Below, one piece after another: positions 29,560-38,054 of a stretch of DNA of 41,984 bases (positions are counted from its first letter, which is position 1; each line of letters opens with the position of its first letter). The translations under genes and the position numbers were made by a program. The DNA comes from a virus. Location: the IMG/VR virus record IMGVR_UViG_3300037010_002266, positions 1-41,984 of that record, one strand, 5' to 3'. Below the pieces are notes generated by a model. The model worked only from the letters and a program-made list of their open reading frames with translations, did not search any database and had not been told where the DNA came from.

Positions 29560-31484
29560 TGCCACTGCATAAGGAACTTGTATATGGGTCAGATCAGCAT
29601 GGAAAGATTAGGGATGCAGTGCTTGCTCGGTATAGGATTAGTCGGAACAAGATGTCCCAGCGGCAACAGGCGTGGATAGAGGCAGAGGACCTCTATTTGA
29701 GCTATGTGCCGGAGAAGGATGAGGAGCAAGCTCGTAAGACGAAGCAGAAACAGGGAGAAATAACGTTCTCTCAAATTGTTATTCCGTATAGCTACGCTAC
29801 GTTGCTTGCCGCACATACTTATTGGTCCAGTGTGTTTCTTGGGCGGGACCCGGTTATACAGTTTACAGCACGGCATGGAGAGACGCACCAGAAGGTCCAG
29901 GCAGTTGAGGCTGTGATGGACTACCAAGTTCAGGTAGGGCGGATGATGATTCCCCTCTACCTGTGGTTGTTGGACACGGGTAAGTATGGGATAGGCGTAT
30001 TGGGACACTACTGGACAGAGGAGATAGCTACAATCTCCGAGATTCAGGATGTGCCAGAGACGCTCTTTGGGATCAAGACCGGGAAGTTAAAGAGGCAGTT
30101 AACATCACGTCAAATACGTGGTTATTGCGGGAATCGTCTCTTCAACGTCCGCCCCTACGACTTCTACCCGGATCCAAGGGTGTCTATCACTAACTTCCAG
30201 GATGGTGAGTTCTGTGCTCGTGTCGTGGAAGTAGGGTGGAATGCCCTGAAGAAGAGCTCGGAAGACTACTTCAACCTGGACGTGTTGAAGGATAGGATTC
30301 GGAGTGGTGAGTTGGTGCGGGTGGATGGGAGCCCACAGATTGAGCTGCCGGACTCCTACCTCGGTAGAGGGTATGGTTATGACGGGAAGACCACGGACAA
30401 TGTCCCAGTTATTGAGATGGTCTGGGATTTGATCCCAGAGGAGTGGGATCTAGGAGAGTCGAAGTATCCAGAGAAGTGGGTGATCTCCATCGCTGGGGAT
30501 GTGATAATTGGATGCCGCCCTCAGGGGATGCACCATAACCAGTTCCCGTATTCCATCCAGACTTATGAGATGGACGGCTATAGCCACACACTCCGCGGGA
30601 TGTTGGAAGTGATTTCCCCACTCGCCAAGACGCTGGACTGGTTGATGAACAGCCACATGTTCAATGTGAGGAAGAGCCTCAACGACCAGCTTGTAGTGGA
30701 CCCTTCAAGGATCGTTATGAAGGATCTGCTTGATGGAGGGCCGGGCAGGATGATCCGTCTCAACCCAATGGCCTATGGGACAGACCCAAGGGCTGCGATT
30801 TCTCAACTCCCCATTGTCGATGTGACGCGGCAGAACATCTCGGACGCGCAGATAATTATGGACATGATCCAGCGCACGGTAGGCGTCACTGATAATATCA
30901 TGGGGATGGTGAACTCCGGGGGAAGGAAAACGGCGACGGAGGTTAGAACCTCTACGTCCTTCGGTATGAACAGGCTCAAGACGTTCACTGAGTACAACAG
31001 CTCAATGGCTTGGTCTCCGCTCTCGCAAATGATGCTGCAAAATACGCAGCAATATTACGATGAGGCGAAGATGTTTAAGATCGCAGGGGATCTTATGCGA
31101 GGAGACCCGACGTTTCTCACTGTGAACCCAGATGACATTATGGGATTCTATGACTTTGTGCCGGTGGACGGGACAATGCCGATTGATCGATTCGCCCAAG
31201 CTAATTTGTGGAAAGAGATTCTAATGGGTCTGGCGCAGGCTCCGCAGATCGCTTCGCAGTATGATGTGGGTGGAATCTTCTCATGGATGGCACAACTAGC
31301 TGGGCTGAAGAATATTACCCAGTTTAAGATTGCGCCAGATCAAGCGGTTCAGCAAATGGCTCAGGCGGGAAACATTGTTCCTACCGGAGCCATTGGACCT
31401 ACAGGAGGACCTAGTGGAGTCAACGTCGCAAATGGAGCTGGAGGATCTCCAGCAGTACAAACGCGATCTGGTCTCACTATGTGA
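29559..31484 (+). CDS. Portal protein
   Basis: 641 residues from the ATG at 29559 (TAATG overlap, GGAGGG ten bases upstream); an ATG at 29541 is a weaker choice. The size, an N-terminal helical segment and the C-terminal domain with the TVGVTDNIMGMVNSGGRKTATEV segment match podovirus portals. The last part is Gln/Ala/Gly-rich. It forms the dodecameric ring at the capsid vertex and docks the terminase. Its 3' end overlaps the next gene by 71 bases. Confidence 0.92.
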   Translation: MPLHKELVYGSDQHGKIRDAVLARYRISRNKMSQRQQAWIEAEDLYLSYVPEKDEEQARKTKQKQGEITFSQIVIPYSYATLLAAHTYWSSVFLGRDPVIQFTARHGETHQKVQAVEAVMDYQVQVGRMMIPLYLWLLDTGKYGIGVLGHYWTEEIATISEIQDVPETLFGIKTGKLKRQLTSRQIRGYCGNRLFNVRPYDFYPDPRVSITNFQDGEFCARVVEVGWNALKKSSEDYFNLDVLKDRIRSGELVRVDGSPQIELPDSYLGRGYGYDGKTTDNVPVIEMVWDLIPEEWDLGESKYPEKWVISIAGDVIIGCRPQGMHHNQFPYSIQTYEMDGYSHTLRGMLEVISPLAKTLDWLMNSHMFNVRKSLNDQLVVDPSRIVMKDLLDGGPGRMIRLNPMAYGTDPRAAISQLPIVDVTRQNISDAQIIMDMIQRTVGVTDNIMGMVNSGGRKTATEVRTSTSFGMNRLKTFTEYNSSMAWSPLSQMMLQNTQQYYDEAKMFKIAGDLMRGDPTFLTVNPDDIMGFYDFVPVDGTMPIDRFAQANLWKEILMGLAQAPQIASQYDVGGIFSWMAQLAGLKNITQFKIAPDQAVQQMAQAGNIVPTGAIGPTGGPSGVNVANGAGGSPAVQTRSGLTM

Positions 31485-31737
31485 GCATCCAGGTTGGAAG
31501 AAGATTCAGGGGATGCTGGATCAGCAGAGCCGCCTGAGGCGGGTACAAGTTTTTCAGATCCAGCCAGCGGGGCTGGATGATGCGTTTAAGATTACGAGGC
31601 TGCAGGGTGAGGTTGCGGGTCTTCAGTTTGTAGCTTCGTTAGTGGACCTGCTAGTGCAGGACCTGACAACGGAGATTGAACAACGGCTGGAGCAAGAACG
31701 GGAGGTAAGTAATGGAACAGAATACGATGAGCACTGA
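31414..31737 (+). CDS. Small helical protein between portal and scaffold
   Basis: 107 residues from the GTG at 31414, which has a perfect GGAGG five bases upstream; an ATG at 31432 is the alternative. It is highly charged and helical (LRRVQVFQIQPAGLDDAFKITRLQGEVAGLQFV, then LTTEIEQRLEQEREV). It overlaps portal by 71 bases and scaffold by 26 bases. The place suggests a head-assembly helper. No family is recognised. Confidence 0.75.
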   Translation: MESTSQMELEDLQQYKRDLVSLCEHPGWKKIQGMLDQQSRLRRVQVFQIQPAGLDDAFKITRLQGEVAGLQFVASLVDLLVQDLTTEIEQRLEQEREVSNGTEYDEH

Positions 31738-32554
31738 AGTGGTTGCGGCAGATCCCGCGGCTACAGAAACAGAAGACTTTGCGGCATTGTTGGACGATTC
31801 GAGTAGTGATGATGGCAGTGAAAGCTCGCTAAGCGAAGATTCATCTAGCACAAGTTTGGAGGGGACGCCAGCACCCGTTGCTCCCGACAACGGTTCGGGG
31901 GGAGAGGCTTCGAGCGCGGTTCCTCCTGTCGCCGAGCCAGCGCCTCCCGTCCCTCCGACTCCGCCGGAGGCCGTACCGGTTGCGTCGTCTCCTACGCAGC
32001 CAAGTGCGGCCCCGGCGGAGATGACTGCCCAGGACTTGGGGCAGATGCGGGAGAACCTGGTTGCGGAGATCGCGTCCAAGTATGCGATGCCGGAAGAGGT
32101 GAAAGAAAAGTTTTTGATGAACCCGGAGCAGGTGCTGCCCACGATGGCAGCCAGGCTCTATGTGGATGTATATGAGGCGGTTCTGCAGACTGTTCAGGCA
32201 CAGATCCCCTCGTTTATGAATGTGCGTGAGCAGCAAGTGAGGATGTCTCAGCAAGCCGAGTCATCATTTTTCCAGCGATGGCCCGCGCTGAAAGATCCTA
32301 AGTACGCTAATGATATTGTAGCGATGGGCAGAGCTTATCGCCAACAAAATCCACAGGCGTCATTTGAGCAGGCTGTGGAAGCTGTTGGGGCAATGGTGTC
32401 AGTGGCTAAGGGAGTTCCCCTTCCCAGTCAGGCGCAGCCCTCGCAGTCTCCTCAAATTCGACCGCCAGTTCCGGTTGGTCCTGGGGCTTCCAGGGCATCG
32501 GTTCCAATGAGTCAACCCCAGAAAAACTTCTGGGAAGAAACATTTTCTGAATGA
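31712..32554 (+). CDS. Capsid scaffolding protein
   Basis: 280 residues. The ATG follows GGGAGGTAAGTA. The N-terminal 110 residues are Ser/Asp/Glu/Pro-rich and disordered; the C-terminal half is helical with a coiled-coil segment. It lies directly before the major capsid gene, the standard scaffold position. The C-terminal basic/hydrophobic helices probably bind the capsid protein. No protease domain is visible. Confidence 0.8.
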   Translation: MEQNTMSTEVVAADPAATETEDFAALLDDSSSDDGSESSLSEDSSSTSLEGTPAPVAPDNGSGGEASSAVPPVAEPAPPVPPTPPEAVPVASSPTQPSAAPAEMTAQDLGQMRENLVAEIASKYAMPEEVKEKFLMNPEQVLPTMAARLYVDVYEAVLQTVQAQIPSFMNVREQQVRMSQQAESSFFQRWPALKDPKYANDIVAMGRAYRQQNPQASFEQAVEAVGAMVSVAKGVPLPSQAQPSQSPQIRPPVPVGPGASRASVPMSQPQKNFWEETFSE

Positions 32555-32565
32555 GGTGAATTGTT

Positions 32566-33756
32566 ATGCCGGCCTTTGCAGGACTTCGTGGTACTGGTAG
32601 TTGGGGACCTGATGAACGTCCCAAGAATTTCCGGGAGGGTATCCTTTGGGCGCGGCCTAATGGGAGTGCCCCCTTGCTTGCCTTGACATCCAAGGCGAAA
32701 AGCCAATCGACTGACGACCCAGAGTTTGCTTGGTGGGAAGAGAGGTTGGAGCCCGTCCGTGTGCAGGTGAATTACACCACGGGCTACACTTCCTCGGACA
32801 ACACTATTGTGGTTGCAGAGGGCGGCCTGAAACTTATCCCTGGTGATGTGTTGCAGGTGGAAAAGACAGAGGACGCTGCGTACACGAATGAATTTGTCGA
32901 AGTGTCGAGCGTCACTAGCGACACGGTTATTGTAGTTAAGCGTGGAGTTGCAAACACTGCTGCCGCAGCGATTGCCAACTCTGTGTATCTGACGAAGCTC
33001 GGATCGTCATTTGAAGAAGGTGTCGGAGGCCCCTCTATTAGCTTCCGTAATCCGACAAAGCTAAGTAATTACTGCGAGATCTTCAAGACGAAGGTTGGTA
33101 TCACAGCTACGGCGGACAAGACCAGAGCGAGAACGGGTGACGCATGGAAGAATGATAAGAAGAGGCAGGCGTATTATCATTCTGTCTCGATTGAGATGGC
33201 CCTGCTGTTTGGCAAGGCCTATGAAACCACTGGTCCTAATGGACGGCCGAAGCGCTATACTGGTGGGCTTCGCTCGTTCCTGTCCACCAATGTTACTGTC
33301 TTTACTACGACGCCGACGGAAGATACTTTCCTCAACGCCGTCTATGGGGTGTTCAACTACAATACCGATAGTGGCGCGGGGGATGAGAGGATCGTGTTTG
33401 CCGGAAACGGATTCTTGAACAGCCTAAACAAACTCGCTAAAAACTCTCCGAGCACACGAATTAACTTCGACGGGCAGTTGGATGTGTATGGGATGAACCT
33501 ACAAAAGTGGATTCTTCCTCAAGGTACACTTGGTGTGAGGACGCATCCTCTCCTCAATAACCACGGCCGATATACCTACTCGGCGTTCATCATCGATCCT
33601 ACGAATCTTAAGTATCGCTACCTGCGAGACACGACATTCAAAGACAATACACAAGCTAATGACCAGGATGGGCGGGAAGGTATCTGGCTCACGGAGGCGG
33701 GGCTCGAAGTCAACTTCGAGTACACCATGGGCTACATCGGTAACTTCATCGTGTAG
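32566..33756 (+). CDS. Major capsid protein (SU10/DUF5309-type HK97 fold)
   Basis: 396 residues; a moderate ribosome-binding site (GAGGTG) lies upstream. The order of segments fits the SU10-like (DUF5309) capsid family: PEFAWWEERLEPVRVQVN, a beta domain, NYCEIFKTKVGITATADKTRARTGDAWKNDKKRQ, SIEMALLFGK with GGLRSFL, and a C-terminal WLTEAGLEV. This family makes the HK97-fold shell. It follows the scaffold by 11 bases and precedes a glycosyltransferase gene. Confidence 0.92.
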   Translation: MPAFAGLRGTGSWGPDERPKNFREGILWARPNGSAPLLALTSKAKSQSTDDPEFAWWEERLEPVRVQVNYTTGYTSSDNTIVVAEGGLKLIPGDVLQVEKTEDAAYTNEFVEVSSVTSDTVIVVKRGVANTAAAAIANSVYLTKLGSSFEEGVGGPSISFRNPTKLSNYCEIFKTKVGITATADKTRARTGDAWKNDKKRQAYYHSVSIEMALLFGKAYETTGPNGRPKRYTGGLRSFLSTNVTVFTTTPTEDTFLNAVYGVFNYNTDSGAGDERIVFAGNGFLNSLNKLAKNSPSTRINFDGQLDVYGMNLQKWILPQGTLGVRTHPLLNNHGRYTYSAFIIDPTNLKYRYLRDTTFKDNTQANDQDGREGIWLTEAGLEVNFEYTMGYIGNFIV

Positions 33757-33771
33757 AGAAGAAGAGGGGCT

Positions 33772-34428
33772 GTGGCTCAACTAGTTGTTGGAGTACTAAT
33801 TCCGAGTGGAGATTCGTGGAAGGCTAAGATGGGTATGTCCCTGCTTGGCATGACCATGCACTTCTATACGGTGAAGTATCTCCTCAACGGGTCACAGGCA
33901 CTTTTCTTTCACAATAAGCGGGGTAGCATTCTCCCGCAAATTCGTCAGAAGTTGGTGGAGGAGGCTCTTGCAAAGAAGCCTTCTCCCACCCACTTGTTGT
34001 TTGTAGACTCTGACCAGAGTTTCCCTCCAGATACCCTTCATCGAATGCTAGCTCACGATGCTCCAGTGGTTGCGTGTAATGTTGCGACGAAGTCTCCGAT
34101 ATCTGGGCCAACAGCAAAGCTGAAAGGGAAGAATGGAGGGGAACCTATTTCAGTTTACTCGAAGCCGACCAGCCCGGCCCTTGGAGAAGTGTGGCGGGTT
34201 GGGACGGGGATTATGCTTGTGAGGGCGGATGTTTTTCTGGACTTGCCGAAACCTTGGTTTAATGTTACTTGGCGTGAAGACATCCAGGACTTTGTTGGTG
34301 AGGATTGGTGGTTCTGCGAGCTATTGGAGAAAGCTGGGATTCCGATTCTGGTAGATCATAGACTGAGCCTAGAGATCGGCCATGTTGGAGATAAGGAATA
34401 CAAGCACGAGGATGTGAGGGAACGGTAA
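33772..34428 (+). CDS. GT2-like (GT-A fold) glycosyltransferase
   Basis: 218 residues, GTG start after GAGGGGCT. A Rossmann-like N-terminus is followed by HLLFVDSDQSFPPDTL near residue 77 (DxD motif for metal/nucleotide-sugar binding) and an acidic EDWWFCELLEKAGIP segment near 180, typical of family 2 transferases. It overlaps the next gene by 1 base. Placed between the capsid and neck genes, it may glycosylate a virion protein or alter the host surface. The substrate cannot be told. Confidence 0.82.
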   Translation: MAQLVVGVLIPSGDSWKAKMGMSLLGMTMHFYTVKYLLNGSQALFFHNKRGSILPQIRQKLVEEALAKKPSPTHLLFVDSDQSFPPDTLHRMLAHDAPVVACNVATKSPISGPTAKLKGKNGGEPISVYSKPTSPALGEVWRVGTGIMLVRADVFLDLPKPWFNVTWREDIQDFVGEDWWFCELLEKAGIPILVDHRLSLEIGHVGDKEYKHEDVRER

Positions 34429-35066
34429 TGGGAACGGGAAACTTCTTGTCAAACCCAATGGGGCAGAATTCGTATACGGGTGATCCGTATGCCCTTAATC
34501 CGAAACAGTATGCAAGTCCGCAAGGTACACAGTTTGCACTCCAGCAATTACAGAGGGTACTTGGACTTTCTCCCACACCATATGCTGTTGCTCCGACAGC
34601 TGGACCTTATTCAACCCCTGGTGCAATGGAGGTTCTTCCGGAGACGACAGCTCTTGATGGAACTCCATTGGGTGGCATGAATCTCGGTGCCGTGGCAAAT
34701 ATTTATGAGTCGTATCCTTCTGGTGTTGCAGACCAAGTGCTTCGTGATTCGACTCCGGCAAGGGTTTTAGCAGCTTCTCCACAGCAACAAGTCTCTACTC
34801 CTCAAGTGGCATCGTCGCAGGTAAGTAACACTGCGGCTTCAGCGGGAGCGCCGAATGGGTCTAGTACAAGCCCGAGCGGACTCCCGCTATCTTTTTCTGC
34901 TGACTTGCTGGGTAGGGCATTACCTGGAAACACTTCATCAATCCCGAATCCTGTTGCTCCGAAGGGATCAGCTTTTGTTCCCTCTAGTGGCCAGTCTCAG
35001 AATATGGGCATTGCGCAGCTTAATAGGATAATGCAATGGCTTGCTAGCCAAGGAGTGCGCCTGTGA
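34428..35066 (+). CDS. Low-complexity virion protein, unknown
   Basis: 212 residues, rich in Ser, Pro, Gly, Gln and Ala, with almost no charge. It overlaps the glycosyltransferase stop (TAATG) and the next GTG start by 4 bases. Only the C-terminal 25 residues (MGIAQLNRIMQWLASQGVRL) look helical. It is a possible capsid decoration, tail-linker or target of the neighbouring glycosyltransferase (many Ser/Thr). No family is recognised. Confidence 0.68.
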   Translation: MGTGNFLSNPMGQNSYTGDPYALNPKQYASPQGTQFALQQLQRVLGLSPTPYAVAPTAGPYSTPGAMEVLPETTALDGTPLGGMNLGAVANIYESYPSGVADQVLRDSTPARVLAASPQQQVSTPQVASSQVSNTAASAGAPNGSSTSPSGLPLSFSADLLGRALPGNTSSIPNPVAPKGSAFVPSSGQSQNMGIAQLNRIMQWLASQGVRL

Positions 35067-35680
35067 CTCGGCAAGAAGCAGTGACGTTGATTGAGGGGCG
35101 ATTGGGACAGCGCAATGGTCTATATCCGCGGATTGTCGCGGAGATTAGGGCGGCACAGGACTATTATGAGCGGCAGCCAGAACTTCCTTGGTTCCTACTA
35201 ACGAAGGAAGAGATCATTGCGTCTACGGCACTTGTGGATTTCCCTACGGGATTCCTCCGGGAGACGAATGAGGATACTGGCTTGTGGGTAAGGGTTAATG
35301 ATGTGCTGCTGCCATTGGGGAAGGATAATTACAGCACTTTGGCGAGGAGTGAAGATCTTCGCGGGACTGGTATTCCGCAGTTCTATTACACGGGCACTAT
35401 TGGATACGAGCTGTTTCCAGAGCCCGATCAACCATATTCACTGGATGCTGTGTTCTTTAAGAAGGATAACCCGTTGGATGATGACTTGTCCACCAATTTG
35501 TGGTTGACGTACGCCCCGGAGCTCATTGTCTCAAGGGCAGGTTTTCAGATGGCACGATACCTCCGTGCTCCAGATCTGGCGCAGATCTTCATGGCGGATC
35601 TGGCAGAAGCAACAAAGAGTCTGTATTATGGGGGCGTTGCTCGGGATATGGGCGGCCGCTCATTGGTAATGGGAGGTTGA
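35063..35680 (+). CDS. Head-tail adaptor protein
   Basis: 205 residues, GTG start. The N-terminal helix EAVTLIEGRLGQRNGLYPRIVAEIRAAQDYYE, the core ELPWFLLTKEEIIAS, then FPTGFLRE, and the C-terminal helices fit the phage adaptor family (P22 gp4-like) that binds below the portal. The stop is followed by ATG of the next gene after one base. This is a standard neck component and marks the head-to-tail boundary. Confidence 0.83.
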   Translation: MTRQEAVTLIEGRLGQRNGLYPRIVAEIRAAQDYYERQPELPWFLLTKEEIIASTALVDFPTGFLRETNEDTGLWVRVNDVLLPLGKDNYSTLARSEDLRGTGIPQFYYTGTIGYELFPEPDQPYSLDAVFFKKDNPLDDDLSTNLWLTYAPELIVSRAGFQMARYLRAPDLAQIFMADLAEATKSLYYGGVARDMGGRSLVMGG

Positions 35681-35681
35681 T

Positions 35682-36047
35682 ATGAGTCTTGAATCTAACG
35701 TTACTCAGATCTCTGATCTTAACGAGGCGTGGCCACTAAGCTCCGATCCTCGACACTACGGCGCCGACCACCTGCGAAATATTAAGATTGCGCTCAAGAG
35801 TCTATTGACAAATCCAGGGCAGTTAGGACAAAAGTTATATGCTGATGCCGAGGCTCCATCTGGTGTAACCATAGGTTCTACGAGTATCGGATTGGCGCAC
35901 ACACCTAGTCCAGCAGAAAGTCTGATCCTTGTGCGGAATGGAGTTGTTCTTAAATCCGGGCTTGATTTTACACTTGCTACGGCTACTATTACTTTGACAA
36001 CTGCTATTGTTGCTGATGAATGGTTCTTGGCATGGTATAGGTATTAG
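35682..36047 (+). CDS. Tail-fibre-associated protein
   Basis: 121 residues. The ATG follows GGAGGTTGAT. The N-terminal ISDLNEAWPLSSDPRHYGADHLRNIKIALK segment is a well-known opening of podovirus tail-fibre proteins that anchor to the tail. The rest is a small beta sandwich (SLILVRNGVVLKSGLDFTLATATITLTT). It is probably the tail-anchoring base for the fibre/collar protein encoded next. Confidence 0.8.
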   Translation: MSLESNVTQISDLNEAWPLSSDPRHYGADHLRNIKIALKSLLTNPGQLGQKLYADAEAPSGVTIGSTSIGLAHTPSPAESLILVRNGVVLKSGLDFTLATATITLTTAIVADEWFLAWYRY

Positions 36048-36057
36048 GAGGAGAGAG

Positions 36058-36930
36058 ATGAAGAAAAAACTTATTGCCGCCTTTTTCATGGGTGTATTGC
36101 TCGTGTTCGGGTATTTCCAGTCCGGCGGAAACATCCGCTACTTTCAGCTGTTTAGTGGTGATCGACAGGGAAATGGGACTAAGATTCAAATGATGACTGG
36201 CACCGTTTCCTCTGGTCATGTTGGTCAGTTCGATGCAAATGGAAACTTGATTGATAATGGAGAGCTGCGGTATTCACATATTACCTCAGATGATCGACAG
36301 GGTACTGGAGCTAAGATCCAAATGACTACGGGTACTGTTTCTCAAGGTCATGTTGGACAGTTTGACGCGAACGGAAATTTAGTTGATAATGGCAGTCTGC
36401 GGTATTCACACATCGTCTCGACTGATCGACAAGGAAGTGGTGTGCTGTTGCAAACTTCTTCAGGCTCTTTTACAAATGGTCATGTCCCGATGTACACGGC
36501 AGATGGGAGTTTGACTGATGGAGGAGTTACACCTACGCAATCAGGAATTCCAACAGGGGCTGTAATGTTTTTTAACCTGAGCTCTTGTCCATCTGGTTGG
36601 TCTGAGTTGATTTCTGCTCGCGGGCGGTATGTGGTGGGCTTGCCATCTGGTGGAACTTTGGCGGGTACGGTTGGTACGGCATTGAGTAATAATGAGAATC
36701 GCCCTGTGGGACAGCATACGCATACTGCTTCTGGTGCTAGTCATGACCACTATTATCAGATGCCAGTTAGCTATGTTGGTGTATCTTCAGGATCATCATA
36801 TAATGTGCCGACTGGGACTGGCTCAACAAATACAAGTGCCTCGGCTGTAAGTGTTACCGTTGACAACGCCGGCTCTGTAGCCGGAACTAACGCACCGTAC
36901 ATACAGCTTCTTACTTGCCAGAAGCAGTAG
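36058..36930 (+). CDS. Tail collar/fibre protein with N-terminal membrane or signal segment
   Basis: 290 residues from the ATG at 36058 (GGAGGAGAG upstream). Residues 1-20 (MKKKLIAAFFMGVLLVFGYF) look like a signal or membrane anchor, unusual for a tail protein. Three tandem repeats of 44 residues follow (HVGQFDANGNL, LRYSHI). Next comes a phage tail-collar-type domain (GAVMFFNLSSCPSGWSEL, GRYVVGLPSGG, His cluster QHTHTASGASHDHYY) ending NAPYIQLLTCQKQ. It is the likely receptor-binding tip; the His cluster probably binds metal inside the trimer. Confidence 0.82.
   Translation: MKKKLIAAFFMGVLLVFGYFQSGGNIRYFQLFSGDRQGNGTKIQMMTGTVSSGHVGQFDANGNLIDNGELRYSHITSDDRQGTGAKIQMTTGTVSQGHVGQFDANGNLVDNGSLRYSHIVSTDRQGSGVLLQTSSGSFTNGHVPMYTADGSLTDGGVTPTQSGIPTGAVMFFNLSSCPSGWSELISARGRYVVGLPSGGTLAGTVGTALSNNENRPVGQHTHTASGASHDHYYQMPVSYVGVSSGSSYNVPTGTGSTNTSASAVSVTVDNAGSVAGTNAPYIQLLTCQKQ
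36160..36510 (+). repeat. 132-bp tandem repeat in the collar gene
   Basis: The string GATCGACA recurs at 36160, 36292 and 36424, exactly 132 bp (44 codons) apart. The first two copies are close; the third is diverged and shorter. Confidence 0.85.
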
Positions 36931-36936
36931 AGGTAG

Positions 36937-36955
36937 TAGATAACACCACGTTAAC
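36937..36955 (+). promoter_or_regulatory. TAGATAAC-N5-GTTAAC motif, copy c
   Basis: A copy of the 19-bp motif in the gap between the collar gene and the endolysin, 16 bases ahead of the endolysin start. Its second half sits in the perfect palindrome ACCACGTTAACGTGGT (36945-36960), flanked by direct repeats GTAGATAA. Confidence 0.55.
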
Positions 36956-36970
36956 GTGGTAGATAATCCT

Positions 36971-37420
36971 ATGAAATTCTCCCCTCATTTTTCCGATCAC
37001 GAGTTTATGTGCCCCTGCGGATGCGGACAGGCAAAGATGGACCCGCGGCTTATTGATGCGGCAGAGTCCCTCCGTAGTCTTGTGTCGGAGAGGATGGGAA
37101 AGGACACTCCGTTGTATGTGACACGACGGAGTGGGACGGGGATCTATGTGGGTGGTTTTCGCTGCCCCAAGGGCAATAGTGAGGTTGGTGGGGCTCCACA
37201 AAGCCAGCATCTCTATGGTCGAGGTATGGATGTGTATGTGATTGGGTTAAGTGGGGACGACCTGTATAAGATCGCCTCTACGGTAGCCGCCTTTCATGGA
37301 TTCGGAGTTGCGAGGAACTGGATCCATCTGGATGTCAGACCGCAAGCTGGTCCGGTAAGGTGGCGATATGACGACTCGGGCAAAATAGTGCCTTGGAAAG
37401 AGGATGTTTATGAGAAATGA
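36971..37420 (+). CDS. Endolysin, M15-type peptidase
   Basis: 149 residues from the ATG at 36971; no strong ribosome-binding site is visible and a GTG at 36956 is the alternative. The zinc-site pattern SQHLYGRGMDVYV (His and Asp ligands) and WIHLDVRP (His ligand) fit M15A D-Ala-D-Ala carboxypeptidase/endolysins. CxCGCG near residue 14 is also typical. It cuts peptidoglycan crosslinks for lysis, with the membrane proteins just downstream. No signal peptide is present, so it needs a holin. Confidence 0.9.
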   Translation: MKFSPHFSDHEFMCPCGCGQAKMDPRLIDAAESLRSLVSERMGKDTPLYVTRRSGTGIYVGGFRCPKGNSEVGGAPQSQHLYGRGMDVYVIGLSGDDLYKIASTVAAFHGFGVARNWIHLDVRPQAGPVRWRYDDSGKIVPWKEDVYEK

Positions 37421-37814
37421 ATACTCGAATGTGAAACAAGTTCGTGAAGCCCTTGATATGATGAAGTCCTTGGGCTTGGTCCCTGACGCCATTTGTCTGC
37501 CTACGGCGGATTGCGAGCCCCCGTCGCAGTTGCCGAGGATGTCTACTGTTGATATCGACTTGGACAAAGAGGATGGAGATGGGAAGAAACGCTACGGTCT
37601 TCGCTTTGGGGAAAATGCGTATAACGTAGCGGGACTTCTCTTCGTGAAAGAGCGTACGGATCTTGGGACTGATCCTGAAGTGCGGTCCCTGTGGATTGTT
37701 CGTCAGATCAAGCCGGAGATTGATACTGTAGAAGAATTCCGCGCTTATGCGATGAGCCTACCGTGGTTTGCGGAGCCCTACCGCGAGGCGCTGAACAAAG
37801 TGTTTGGTAATTAG
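37410..37814 (+). CDS. Lysis-region protein, unknown
   Basis: 134 residues from the ATG at 37410 (AGAGG six bases upstream; an ATG at 37404 is also possible), overlapping the endolysin stop by 11 bases. It is soluble and alpha/beta in pattern (STVDIDLDKEDGDGKKRYGLRFGENAYNVAG), with no transmembrane segment. It lies between the endolysin and holin-like genes. No family is recognised. Confidence 0.72.
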   Translation: MRNEYSNVKQVREALDMMKSLGLVPDAICLPTADCEPPSQLPRMSTVDIDLDKEDGDGKKRYGLRFGENAYNVAGLLFVKERTDLGTDPEVRSLWIVRQIKPEIDTVEEFRAYAMSLPWFAEPYREALNKVFGN

Positions 37815-37827
37815 GAGGGAGAGGGCC

Positions 37828-38052
37828 ATGAAAAATCTCTTCTCCGCGATTCGGCATAACTACAAGTCAACACTTTCTGGGGTTGTGGTCTTATCTGCTC
37901 TTGCGTTGCACGTCTCGGTTAACCCGGCAGCGTTGCTTGATTCGTCTACACTGGCTGGATTCGCCACAGGTATTGGATTGCTTGTGGCTAAGGATGCGGA
38001 TAAATCCAATCTTCCCCAAGTCACGGTTAATCTTCCCAAGTCAGAGGAATAG
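37828..38052 (+). CDS. Holin-like small membrane protein
   Basis: 74 residues from the ATG at 37828 with GGAGGGAGAGGGCC upstream. Two hydrophobic segments (about residues 16-31, SGVVVLSALALHVSVN, and 40-55, TLAGFATGIGLLVAKD) are separated by a short loop, and the C-terminus is short and polar. Size, topology and place beside the endolysin suggest a two-pass holin. No sequence family is certain. Confidence 0.72.
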   Translation: MKNLFSAIRHNYKSTLSGVVVLSALALHVSVNPAALLDSSTLAGFATGIGLLVAKDADKSNLPQVTVNLPKSEE

Positions 38053-38054
38053 CT

